The translations under genes were made by a program, and so were the position numbers. DNA of 64,000 bases from an uncultured Flammeovirgaceae bacterium (GTDB taxonomy: Bacteria; Bacteroidota; Bacteroidia; Cytophagales; MED-G16), in assembly GCA_913052485.1 (NCBI GenBank), contig CAJXDN010000002.1:18031-82030 (forward strand), written 5' to 3'. Position 1 is the stretch's first letter. Each line of letters begins with the position of its first letter. The notes under the pieces were generated by a model that saw only the letters and a list, made by a program, of their open reading frames with translations, searched no databases and was not told the origin of the DNA. Positions 52,971 through 61,699 of this stretch are shown here, in pieces.

Positions 52971-55051
52971 CCTAACTTAATATTTATAGTGTCAAAGTTT
53001 TTTGATAATTTTCCCGGAGAAATATTTTGATATTTTACTCTCCCTTTTCCTTTGAAAGATACTTTTAAACCTCTTGATTCTAACAAGTAAATAGCATCTT
53101 TTAGAGTCATACCTACAACATTTGGAATGTATCTTTCATTAGAATTGATTTTTTCCCAATATATTGAGTTATCAACTAATTTAGTTTTTACCCACTTACT
53201 TTCATCTACTGAATGGTTAGATAATGCCATATTATTTGATAGATAAATAAGATCTTCCCTGTATCCTGATCTAATTTGTGGAAATGAAAATTTAATTTCA
53301 TCTTCTTTTATCTCTGTAAAATATTTATCATCAGAAATAAATATTTTATCAGCAATTTCCTTAAAAACTGGAGCAGCTACATCACTTCCATATATCCTAT
53401 ATTTTTTTGGATTGTCAATCACAACTATACAACTATACTTGGGATCTCCAGAAGGAAAAAAACCTGCAAAAGATGTATAGTACCTATTAACATATCGTCC
53501 ATTTAAAACTTTTTTTGCAGTACCTGTTTTACCAGCTATTTTGTAGTTACTATGTTTAATATTATCAGCAGTTCCATTTTCGACTACACCCTCTAATAAA
53601 ACTTTCATAGTATTAACTGAATTTTTAGTTGCTATTTTTTCTGGGTACGGTACATCAAACTTTTGAATTATATCATTTGCATGTTTTACATTTTTTACAA
53701 TCCGAGGCTGAACATAATACCCATTATTAGCAATAGCATTATAAAAAGATAAAGTATGAAGTGGGGTGAGCATAAGTTCATAACCATGGGCAATCCAAGG
53801 TAAAGAAACTTTACTCCAAGTAGAGTCTGCAAAATTTTTAATTTGTGGTTTCGAAGAACCAAAAATTTGAAAATTAAATTCATGACTAAATCCGAATTTC
53901 TTTAAATAACTCAAAAATTTTTGAGGTTTATCCTTGAAGGTGTCATCTATTAACATCGCAACTCCAATATTTGAACTTTTTTCAAAAACTTCTTTGATTG
54001 AGATCTTACCGTAACCTCCTGGCTTATGGTCCTTCATAGTCTCAGTATAAAATCTAAACTCTCCATCGCCAGTATCAATACTATCAAGTACTGACCTATT
54101 AGTTTCTTCAATATATGCCAACATACTAGCTAACTTGAATGTTGATCCAGGCTCATGCATACCCTGAATTGCATAATTATAATTCTCTGTATAATAACCT
54201 GATTTATTTTTACTAAAATTAGAAATAGCTTTAATTTCACCTGTCTCTACCTCCATTAATACAACAGACCCGTAATCAGCATTATTTAATTCTAAACCCT
54301 TTAAAAGAGCTGATTCGGCTATATCCTGTAAATTCACATTTATAGTTGTTACAATATCATATCCATTTTTTGGCTGAATTTCAGAACCATCATATATTGG
54401 CATCCAATTATTTCCTGCTAATTTTCTTGTCAAAATTTTTCCATCTTTACCATCTAAGTAAGAATTAAAACTATATTCTAAGCCAACTGTTCCCCTATTA
54501 TTTTCGTCAACAGAGCCAATTGTCCTATATCCTAATTTTGAGAAAGGTCTAAATCTTTCGTCTTTCTTTTCAAAAAGGATACCCCCATTTAATCTGCCTT
54601 CTCTAAATATTGGCCATGATGATAATTTCTTTTTTTCTTGATAATCAATTTTTTTTCTATTTAAAAGAAGGTATCTTTTTTTATTGTCTCGGGCTGACAG
54701 AATATTATTTTTATATTCAGCTTTCGATTTATCCTTAAAGTAGGATGATAATAATAGAGCTAATGAATCTATATTTTCTTCAATTAATTTACTGGAGGCA
54801 ATGGAAGGGTCAATTGCCACCTTGTAGAAAGGTAATGATGTTGCTAAAATACTTCCATCATCAGCTAAAATATTACCCCTACTAGCTTTGATATTATCAA
54901 ACTTAAAGTTGATATTTTCTGATTTTGAATTCCAATGATCCCCCTGCCTAAACTGAAGATCAAAAATACTATAAACTATAGCTAGACTAATAATAACTAA
55001 AAAAGCAAATGAAATTTTAACTCTAAATAATATTTCCTTTTTAATGTTCAT
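52967..55051 (-). CDS. ftsI: septal class B penicillin-binding protein (FtsI/PBP3), PASTA tail
   Basis: A 694-residue transpeptidase. One N-terminal helix (ISFAFLVIISLAIVYSIFD) anchors it; residues ~40-210 form the dimerisation region. The catalytic triad is SxxK in EPGSTFKLASM, SSN in EKSSNIGVAM, and KTG in AGKTGTAKK. The C-terminal ~55 residues (PNVVGMTLKDAIYLLESRG) form a PASTA domain, as is usual in Bacteroidota FtsI. It couples to FtsW next in the operon. Confidence 0.96.
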   Translation of the reverse strand: MNIKKEILFRVKISFAFLVIISLAIVYSIFDLQFRQGDHWNSKSENINFKFDNIKASRGNILADDGSILATSLPFYKVAIDPSIASSKLIEENIDSLALLLSSYFKDKSKAEYKNNILSARDNKKRYLLLNRKKIDYQEKKKLSSWPIFREGRLNGGILFEKKDERFRPFSKLGYRTIGSVDENNRGTVGLEYSFNSYLDGKDGKILTRKLAGNNWMPIYDGSEIQPKNGYDIVTTINVNLQDIAESALLKGLELNNADYGSVVLMEVETGEIKAISNFSKNKSGYYTENYNYAIQGMHEPGSTFKLASMLAYIEETNRSVLDSIDTGDGEFRFYTETMKDHKPGGYGKISIKEVFEKSSNIGVAMLIDDTFKDKPQKFLSYLKKFGFSHEFNFQIFGSSKPQIKNFADSTWSKVSLPWIAHGYELMLTPLHTLSFYNAIANNGYYVQPRIVKNVKHANDIIQKFDVPYPEKIATKNSVNTMKVLLEGVVENGTADNIKHSNYKIAGKTGTAKKVLNGRYVNRYYTSFAGFFPSGDPKYSCIVVIDNPKKYRIYGSDVAAPVFKEIADKIFISDDKYFTEIKEDEIKFSFPQIRSGYREDLIYLSNNMALSNHSVDESKWVKTKLVDNSIYWEKINSNERYIPNVVGMTLKDAIYLLESRGLKVSFKGKGRVKYQNISPGKLSKNFDTINIKLG

Positions 55052-55368
55052 TTTTCAACTGTGATTTTTTCTGGTGGTAATTTTGAACTCTGCAATTTTA
55101 AATTTTTAACTCTTTTTAAAATTTCGGTTTCTTTTCTTGAAAACATATAATTATTGTTAAGAGTTATATAATCCGTTCTTAATTCTTCAACTAATTTTTC
55201 CAGTATGCTAATCTCTCGAATTTTTTTTTCAACAGAATGTTGATTACTTATATATATTATCAAAAAAAATAATAAGTATAAGACTTTAAATAAATCAAAA
55301 TTAAATGCTTGTGGCAATCTATCTCTTATAGAGGAAAATATGTTATCTATTTTATCATCTATTTTCAT
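55048..55368 (-). CDS. FtsL-like small divisome protein
   Basis: A 106-residue bitopic protein between rsmH and ftsI, with a transmembrane helix (LFKVLYLLFFLIIYIS, about 23-38) followed by a leucine/isoleucine heptad coiled coil (about 44-95, KKIREISILEKLVEELR...). This position and topology define FtsL in dcw clusters; sequence conservation is low, so the assignment is positional. Coupled to neighbours by 4-base overlaps. Confidence 0.82.
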   Translation of the reverse strand: MKIDDKIDNIFSSIRDRLPQAFNFDLFKVLYLLFFLIIYISNQHSVEKKIREISILEKLVEELRTDYITLNNNYMFSRKETEILKRVKNLKLQSSKLPPEKITVEK

Positions 55369-56267
55369 ATTCTTTCTCCAATTCTAAGTTTAGCACTTCT
55401 TGATCTTGAATTAAAAGCTATCTCCTCTATTGGTGGTACAATAGGTTTTTTATTTATTCTCTTAAAGAATTCTATTTTTTTCCCATATAGATCTTTTTTA
55501 AAATCAGAATTAAAACTTGATTTATTTATAAAGTTTTTAACTAACCTATCCTCAATAGAGTGGTAAGAAATTATTACCAATCTTCCAGATTTTTTTAAAA
55601 AGTCTACAGATTTTTTTAACATTTCTCTTAAGGATGAAATTTCATCATTGACTTCAATCCTTATCGCCTGGTAAAGTTTTGAAAGAAACTTATAACTCAA
55701 TTTTTTTTTTGAGATGTTCTTTATCGCCATCAATAGATCTTCATTGTTTATTATTCTTTTTTTATTTCTGTAGGAAATAATTTCTTGAGCTATAATCTTT
55801 GAGTTTTTTATATCTCCATAATTAAACAAAATATTTTGTAAGCTGTCTTGATCGTAAGTATTTAAAACTTCCTCAGCAGATAACTCACTATCTGTCGACA
55901 TTCTCATGTCAAGAACACCATTACCCAGATATGAAAATCCTCTTTTTTTATTATCAATTTGGTGTGAAGATACACCCAGATCAGCTAATATACCGTCAAC
56001 CTTTTCTATACCTCTATCCCTAATATGTAGATCAAAGAATTTAAAATCACTCTTAATCAATTGAAAATTAACATTCTTAAATTTATTTTCTTTTATAGCT
56101 GAATCATCTTTGTCAAATGAGAATAATTTACCTTTCACATTTAATTTATCTAATATTAGACTTGAATGCCCTCCCCCTCCAAAAGTTAAATCAACATATG
56201 TTCCCTCTGGTTTGATACTTAATCCATTTACTGATTCATTAAGTAATACAGGAACATGATATTTCAT
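55365..56267 (-). CDS. rsmH: 16S rRNA (cytosine-1402 N4)-methyltransferase
   Basis: A 300-residue Rossmann methyltransferase (MraW). SAM binding: YVDLTFGGGGHSSLIL near residue 25-40 and FSFDKDDSAI; family motif DGILADLGVSSHQID (about 95-109) and RGFSYLGNGVLDMRMS; SGRLVIISYHSIEDRLVKNF near the C-terminus. The cluster start order mraZ-rsmH-ftsL is canonical. Confidence 0.97.
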   Translation of the reverse strand: MKYHVPVLLNESVNGLSIKPEGTYVDLTFGGGGHSSLILDKLNVKGKLFSFDKDDSAIKENKFKNVNFQLIKSDFKFFDLHIRDRGIEKVDGILADLGVSSHQIDNKKRGFSYLGNGVLDMRMSTDSELSAEEVLNTYDQDSLQNILFNYGDIKNSKIIAQEIISYRNKKRIINNEDLLMAIKNISKKKLSYKFLSKLYQAIRIEVNDEISSLREMLKKSVDFLKKSGRLVIISYHSIEDRLVKNFINKSSFNSDFKKDLYGKKIEFFKRINKKPIVPPIEEIAFNSRSRSAKLRIGERI

Positions 56268-56273
56268 AATTTT

Positions 56274-56717
56274 TTATACATCTAAATATTTTTGGGCAAG
56301 AAGAGAAAATTCTTTAGAATCTTTTATTAAGTTTTTACTGTAAATATCAGGATTCCATAATTCTATAAAGTTTCCAACACCAATAAGAATAACATCTTTT
56401 TTGATATTACAATGAGATAGCATATTTCTTGCTAAAAGAAACCTACCATTCGAATCAAGATCAACTTGAGATATACCGCTAAATAAATTTCTTTTTAATT
56501 TTCTTTGCTCAGAACTAAATTCATTCAATGAACTAATCCTGGTATAAATATTTTGAAATTCACTAAGAGGGTATATAATTAGATTAGATTCAAATCCTTT
56601 CCTTATAACTATACTATTTTTAGAAGCTTCAGGGAGGACTGATTTTAACCTAGACGGCAAAACCAGCCTACCCTTAGCATCTAATTTACACTCATGTTCG
56701 CCTGTGAAAAAAGCCAT
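56274..56717 (-). CDS. mraZ: MraZ transcriptional regulator
   Basis: A 147-residue repressor of its own dcw operon, with two SpoVT-AbrB half domains: GEHECKLDAKGRLVLPSRLK (about 6-25) and ISQVDLDSNGRFLLARNML (about 77-95), both with the DxxGR motif. It is the first gene of the cluster, and its operator is visible just upstream. Confidence 0.96.
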   Translation of the reverse strand: MAFFTGEHECKLDAKGRLVLPSRLKSVLPEASKNSIVIRKGFESNLIIYPLSEFQNIYTRISSLNEFSSEQRKLKRNLFSGISQVDLDSNGRFLLARNMLSHCNIKKDVILIGVGNFIELWNPDIYSKNLIKDSKEFSLLAQKYLDV

Positions 56718-56747
56718 ATCAGAGTATTAATATAAACCACTTAGAGA

Positions 56748-56755
56748 CAAATGTA
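56748..56755 (-). promoter_or_regulatory. candidate -7 box of the mraZ/dcw promoter
   Basis: On the minus strand this reads TACATTTG, an exact TAnnTTTG match, 30 bases upstream of the mraZ ATG. The -33 region falls on the end of the MraZ repeats (GTGGTG), consistent with repressor binding blocking RNA polymerase. Confidence 0.5.
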
Positions 56756-56775
56756 ATAAAGATTTTTACATTTTA

Positions 56776-56800
56776 CACCACTTTATCCCACTTTATCCCA
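56776..56800 (-). promoter_or_regulatory. MraZ operator, three repeats at 10-bp spacing
   Basis: Read on the minus strand: TGGGA (56800-56796), TAAAG, TGGGA (56790-56786), TAAAG, TGGTG (56780-56776). Repeats of TGGGN separated by 5 bases upstream of mraZ are the known MraZ binding site in several bacteria. Two perfect and one degenerate repeat occur, all on the same helix face. Autoregulation of the whole dcw operon is inferred. Confidence 0.85.
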
Positions 56801-56818
56801 CTTATTAATAAGAATTTT

Positions 56819-57775
56819 TTAAATGTCTCTTTTAATCGTATAATCTAGAAGATCATATAAGCTTTTTTTATATTTAGAATCAGGAAATTTATTTAAAATT
56901 GAATATGCTTTCTCTGTCATATCAATCATTATTTTTTCACTATACTCTATACCTTTATTTTCTTTGACAAATTCAATTATTTCATCTATTGATCTGTAAT
57001 TTTTTAAATTTTTTATAATTTTTTTTTTTGTTGAAGAACTAACTTTTGATAGTGAATGAATTAATGGAAGAGTAATTTTTCCTTGTTTAAAATCATTTAA
57101 AGATGGTTTTCCTGTATCGAAAGAGAGGTATCCAAATAGGTCATCTCTTATTTGGAAGGCATTTCCTACTAACAACCCAAATTTTTTCATTAATTTAATT
57201 TTTTCTTCAGAGGCATTTGATGAAATAGCCCCCATCATGCAACAAGATGAGAATAAACTTGCTGTTTTCTCTTTTATAATTTTAAAATATGTATCCTCAT
57301 CAATATCTAAACTTTTAGATTTTTTTAATTGAGTAATCTCACCTTCACTCATCTGCTTAACAGCATTGGATAAAATACCTAAAAATTTAAAATCATTACT
57401 TTGAACAGATAACTCTAGACCTCTTGATAAAAGGTAGTCCCCAATTAAAACTGAGTATTTACTTTTCCACAATGCATTAATTGAAAAATAACCTCTTCTG
57501 TAATTTGAATCATCCACTACATCATCATGAATTAGTGTTGCTGTATGTAAAATTTCTATTAGAATTGCAGCCCTATATGTTGAATCTGAAATCTTCCCAT
57601 TTAATCCTGCTGTCAGAAATACAAAAATAGGCCTAATTTGTTTTCCCTTTCTCTTTAAAATATAGCTAACGACAGTGTCAATTAATGAATTTCTGCTAGA
57701 TATTGATGTCCTTAACTTGATCTTAAAGTCTTTCATTTCATTATCTATTGGTCTTACAATTTCTCTGAGATTCAT
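56819..57775 (-). CDS. polyprenyl diphosphate synthase
   Basis: A 318-residue trans-prenyltransferase condensing IPP onto allylic diphosphates. The first aspartate-rich motif LIHDDVVDDSNYRRG (about 87-101) and the second QIRDDLFGY (about 203-211) are present, as is GKQIRPIFVFL. It could make the isoprenoid chain of menaquinone (octaprenyl or similar); chain length cannot be predicted here. The gene lies directly upstream of the mraZ promoter on the same strand. Confidence 0.94.
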   Translation of the reverse strand: MNLREIVRPIDNEMKDFKIKLRTSISSRNSLIDTVVSYILKRKGKQIRPIFVFLTAGLNGKISDSTYRAAILIEILHTATLIHDDVVDDSNYRRGYFSINALWKSKYSVLIGDYLLSRGLELSVQSNDFKFLGILSNAVKQMSEGEITQLKKSKSLDIDEDTYFKIIKEKTASLFSSCCMMGAISSNASEEKIKLMKKFGLLVGNAFQIRDDLFGYLSFDTGKPSLNDFKQGKITLPLIHSLSKVSSSTKKKIIKNLKNYRSIDEIIEFVKENKGIEYSEKIMIDMTEKAYSILNKFPDSKYKKSLYDLLDYTIKRDI

Positions 57776-57828
57776 ATAAATTACTTATTTGGATTAACTT
57801 TATATACTACGTCATTATTGATAAAAAG

Positions 57829-59445
57829 ATGAACGACATAAAAAAAAATAAAAGTAAGAGATATAAAAATATTGTAAAGAAGTCTAAGTTTTGGCCTATT
57901 GTTCAGCTATTTAAACATAGAAATAGATTTATGAATGAGGTTTCTCAAAAATCACAAAAAAAAATACTTGAAAAAATAAAACAAAAAGATTTGTATGAAG
58001 AAATTATTAATACAGTCTATAAAGAAAAACTAAGAATTTCTAATATTCCATGGAAAGCTGACCCAGTAGACGACAAGAGATTTTGGTATAAATTAAAAGA
58101 AAAAATCATTGAATTCGAGGAAGATAAAAATAATCCAAAAATTAGAAAGGAGATTTTACCAATGATTATAAATAGATACACTAAAGAGATTACAGGGAAC
58201 TTTAAGAGAAGTCATCACGGATTTGCAAGGAGACTAATTACATCTTTTTTAGCTAGACTACTTAATACAGCAAGACTTAGGAATCCTTTTGGGAGCCTTA
58301 ACCTAGATAGTACAATACAGATAGTCGGCAAACACAAGAGGTTAAGGAAATTATCTAAAACTGGGACAATTATTATGGTTCCAACACATTTTTCACATCT
58401 AGACTCTGCACTTATTGGATGGATTATCTCTCAACTTGGATTACCTGCCTTTATGTATGGTGCAGGTTTAGTTTTATATAATTTAAAAATTTTTGCATAT
58501 TTCTTTAATAGTCTAGGAGCCTATAAGGTTGATAGAAGAAAAAAACATTTGCTCTACCTAGAAACATTAAAAACATATACAGAAAGAGCAATAGTCAATG
58601 GTTGTCATAACCTCTTTTATCCAGGTGGAACCAGATCTAGATCTGGTGCAATTGAAAAAAATTTAAAACTCGGATTATTAGGAAGTACAATTGAGGCACA
58701 GAGGGAGTTAGATAATAAAAATAAAAAAATATATATAGTACCTATAACTTTCAACTACCAGTTTGTATTAGAAGGACCGGCCTTGATAAATCAATACCTA
58801 TCTAATAATCAAAATAATAGAAATCATCTGAAAGATTTAGGATATTCAAATACATTCAAAATTTTTACATTTTTGATTAAATATTTTACTCGATCTAATA
58901 GAATGGCTGTTTCAATTGGGAACCCATTAGATATCTATGGTAACATTGTTGACAATAAAGGTAAAGCCATTAATAAAAATAATTTATCAATAAAAAAAAA
59001 TAATAAAACAGAAATTTTAAATAAGCTATCTGAAAATATTGTTGATGAGCTGATGGCCGGTACGGTAGTTTACTCAAGTTTAATTTTATCCTTTACTTCT
59101 TTTGAGCTTATACGTAAAAAGTTTAAAAAAATGGATATTCAGAATTTAATTGCACTCCCAGAAGATGAACTTACAATCAACCTCAAATATTTTAAACCTA
59201 AATACAAACAGGTGATGGATTATATTTTAAAACTTTCTCAGGATAAAAAAATAAAACTTTCAGATGAGCTATCTCTCTCAATTGAAGATCAGATAAAAAT
59301 AGGATGTAAAAATCTTGGGCTTTATCATGCAATCAGACCTATTGAATTGAAAAATAATATACTAATTATAAAAAATATCAAGATGCTTTTTTACTATAGA
59401 AATAGATTAGATGGATACAAAATTGAAAATATTTTAAAAACTTAA
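57829..59445 (+). CDS. PlsB/PlsC-type acyltransferase
   Basis: A 538-residue glycerolipid acyltransferase. The acyltransferase domain (about 150-330) carries PTHFSHLDSALIGW (the HX4D catalytic motif), an LGAYKVDRR substrate motif, FYPGGTRSRSGAIEK and VPITFNYQFV. The long N-terminal and C-terminal helical flanks give it PlsB-like size. It would acylate glycerol-3-phosphate or lysophosphatidate at the membrane. It stands alone on the plus strand. Confidence 0.85.
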   Translation: MNDIKKNKSKRYKNIVKKSKFWPIVQLFKHRNRFMNEVSQKSQKKILEKIKQKDLYEEIINTVYKEKLRISNIPWKADPVDDKRFWYKLKEKIIEFEEDKNNPKIRKEILPMIINRYTKEITGNFKRSHHGFARRLITSFLARLLNTARLRNPFGSLNLDSTIQIVGKHKRLRKLSKTGTIIMVPTHFSHLDSALIGWIISQLGLPAFMYGAGLVLYNLKIFAYFFNSLGAYKVDRRKKHLLYLETLKTYTERAIVNGCHNLFYPGGTRSRSGAIEKNLKLGLLGSTIEAQRELDNKNKKIYIVPITFNYQFVLEGPALINQYLSNNQNNRNHLKDLGYSNTFKIFTFLIKYFTRSNRMAVSIGNPLDIYGNIVDNKGKAINKNNLSIKKNNKTEILNKLSENIVDELMAGTVVYSSLILSFTSFELIRKKFKKMDIQNLIALPEDELTINLKYFKPKYKQVMDYILKLSQDKKIKLSDELSLSIEDQIKIGCKNLGLYHAIRPIELKNNILIIKNIKMLFYYRNRLDGYKIENILKT

Positions 59446-60689
59446 CTATTAAGTTCAATCGATATCAACCTCTTGCTTAATGACGGATGAGAATAATTAA
59501 TAAATTCAAATAAAGGGTGAGGAGTTAAATTGGTAAGATTATCTCGTGACAACTTCTTCAGTGCACTGACTAGTGGAGATTTCTTGAAAGTTGATATTGC
59601 AAAATTATCAGCTTCGTATTCATTTTTTCTACTTTTTATAAAAACTAGAATATTAATAAATCTACTAATTGGAGTATATAATATAAAAAAAGCTAATATT
59701 TCTAGATGTCTAAATGACACATTCCCACCAAGTGCATAACTCACCTCACTATTAAATAAAAACTTTGACATCAGAAATAACATAAATCCAGTAGTAGCAA
59801 TAGATATTACCAAATTTGATATTACATGTCTTAGTTTATAGTGCCCAACTTCGTGAGCCAAGACAGCAACTAACTCATCTACGGTATGATTTTTAATTAA
59901 TGTATCATAGAGAACTATTTTTTTATTTTTACCAAATCCTGTAAAGAAGGCATTTGCTTTGTTTGATCTCTTAGATCCATTTATAACAAATATGTTCGAT
60001 AAAGAAAATCCAACTTTCTTAGCATAAGAATTGAGGCTATCCTTAAGATCACCATCATCTATAGGAGTTAATTTATTAAATAATGGCACAATGAGTGAGG
60101 TATAAAACATATTTAAAAAAATCATAAAAAATGAAAGAAGTAACCAAGAATAAATCCAGAAGCTTTGTGAAAATAATAAAATTAAAATAAGCAGAGGAAC
60201 TATTATAACTAACCCAACTATTACTGTCAAGAGATATCCTTTAAGTTTATCAATGATGAATGTGTTTAGACTCATAGTATTAAATCCATACTTCTGTTCA
60301 ATTACAAAAACTCTATAAAATTGAAAGGGAAGTAATACTATATCATTAATTAGGTAGATTGAAAAGAAAAATAGTACGGATGGACTAATCTCATTTTCAA
60401 GAGTATAATTTCTAATAGTTGAATCTAGAACTCCAAAATAACCAGCATATAAAACTGTGACTAAAATTATAAAGCTGTAGGATGAAACAAATAAATTAAA
60501 TTTAAAGTTTTCTTTTTTGTATTTCTGTGATTTTTCATATTCATCTGTATTATAAATATCTCTTACATTACTAGGAATTTCGTCATTAAAGCTTCTATAA
60601 TTAAGAAAACCACTAAATAAATCTAGGAGATAATTTACTGCTATAACAAATAATATTATTAATAATATTAATTCAGAGTTCATTTTCAA
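59442..60689 (-). CDS. M48-family Ste24-like membrane zinc protease
   Basis: A 415-residue integral membrane peptidase. The motif HEVGH (about 278-282 in ELVAVLAHEVGHYKLRH) and the downstream ESKNEYEADNFA third ligand are clear. The N-terminal CAAX-protease-like region has several membrane helices including PFQFYRVFVIEQKYGFN typical of Ste24. Likely involved in membrane protein quality control. Overlaps the acyltransferase 3' end by 4 bases. Confidence 0.93.
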   Translation of the reverse strand: MKMNSELILLIILFVIAVNYLLDLFSGFLNYRSFNDEIPSNVRDIYNTDEYEKSQKYKKENFKFNLFVSSYSFIILVTVLYAGYFGVLDSTIRNYTLENEISPSVLFFFSIYLINDIVLLPFQFYRVFVIEQKYGFNTMSLNTFIIDKLKGYLLTVIVGLVIIVPLLILILLFSQSFWIYSWLLLSFFMIFLNMFYTSLIVPLFNKLTPIDDGDLKDSLNSYAKKVGFSLSNIFVINGSKRSNKANAFFTGFGKNKKIVLYDTLIKNHTVDELVAVLAHEVGHYKLRHVISNLVISIATTGFMLFLMSKFLFNSEVSYALGGNVSFRHLEILAFFILYTPISRFINILVFIKSRKNEYEADNFAISTFKKSPLVSALKKLSRDNLTNLTPHPLFEFINYSHPSLSKRLISIELNS

Positions 60690-60695
60690 AATTAC

Positions 60696-61664
60696 TTAAA
60701 AATTAGGGATAGGACATTCTAAATATCTTACATTTTTAGGTGGTAATTTTGTCCCAAAAAAATGAAAGTCAAATATCAAAGAAATTTCATGAGAGCCACC
60801 AGAAAAACTAGATAAATATGACATATTATAGTCATAACTATAGGCAATGCGTAAGTTATCAATTTTTAAACTTAATGATCCTACCAAAGAGTTTAAGTAA
60901 TTATTAGAGTCAATTGGAATTCCTCTATACCAAATACCAATATTTATTGGATTCAAATTAAAATATGTACCAACATCTAATTGCCTAAATTTAGCATATT
61001 GTTTATAGTGAATGGAGGGGGATAACTTTAGATTATCAATTGTATAACCAAAATGAAAAGAATACAATCTGTTTAAATTAGAGTTTTTATCAATTAACGA
61101 TATGTTTGGTTTATTTATATTAAAAATTGAAAACCCTACCCATGTCTTGTCAGAATATGCTAGTATACCGGCAGCTAATCCTATAAAACTTTTTCTATCA
61201 TTTAATAAAAAATTTTCATTTGTTTGAGATGTAGAACCATCTTCATTCAATTGATCATAAAAGACTAAGTTTTTCCTTTTAAAATTTGAACTAGAGTGAG
61301 AAACCTGTATTCCTGATTTTAATACCCAATTATAATTCAGATTAACCTCATAAGAAATCGATGGAGAAAAAGTTGACGAAGACAAGCTCGAAGAACTCTC
61401 AACCTCCCTAGAAAAATTTAATCCAAAAGAAAAGTTTGATTTTAAAAAGTTATAGTCTGCCCAAGATGAAATATAATGAAGACCATCACCAATATTTGGC
61501 CACTGATTCCTATAAATTATACCAAATCTTCCAAATTCACCTATACCTGTCATTGCAGGATTAAGATTTAAGGGAGAGGAATAAAATTGAGAATAATTAA
61601 GGTTCTGAGATAATATATTTAATGGTAAAAAAACATAAAAAAAAATTATAAGAAAAAATTTCAT
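60696..61664 (-). CDS. PorP/SprF-family type IX secretion membrane protein
   Basis: A 322-residue outer-membrane beta-barrel with signal peptide FLIIFFYVFLPLNILSQ. The hallmark is the PorP/SprF N-terminus: SQFYSSPLNLNPAMTGIGEFGRFGIIYRNQWPNIG (positions about 25-58, key residues LNPAMTG and YRNQWP). Members work with type IX secretion and gliding adhesins; this copy has no adjacent SprB-like adhesin. The 6-base gap to the M48 protease suggests co-transcription. Confidence 0.92.
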   Translation of the reverse strand: MKFFLIIFFYVFLPLNILSQNLNYSQFYSSPLNLNPAMTGIGEFGRFGIIYRNQWPNIGDGLHYISSWADYNFLKSNFSFGLNFSREVESSSSLSSSTFSPSISYEVNLNYNWVLKSGIQVSHSSSNFKRKNLVFYDQLNEDGSTSQTNENFLLNDRKSFIGLAAGILAYSDKTWVGFSIFNINKPNISLIDKNSNLNRLYSFHFGYTIDNLKLSPSIHYKQYAKFRQLDVGTYFNLNPINIGIWYRGIPIDSNNYLNSLVGSLSLKIDNLRIAYSYDYNMSYLSSFSGGSHEISLIFDFHFFGTKLPPKNVRYLECPIPNF

Positions 61665-61699
61665 ATTATATGAAACGAATGATTTTAAGTAATGATATA

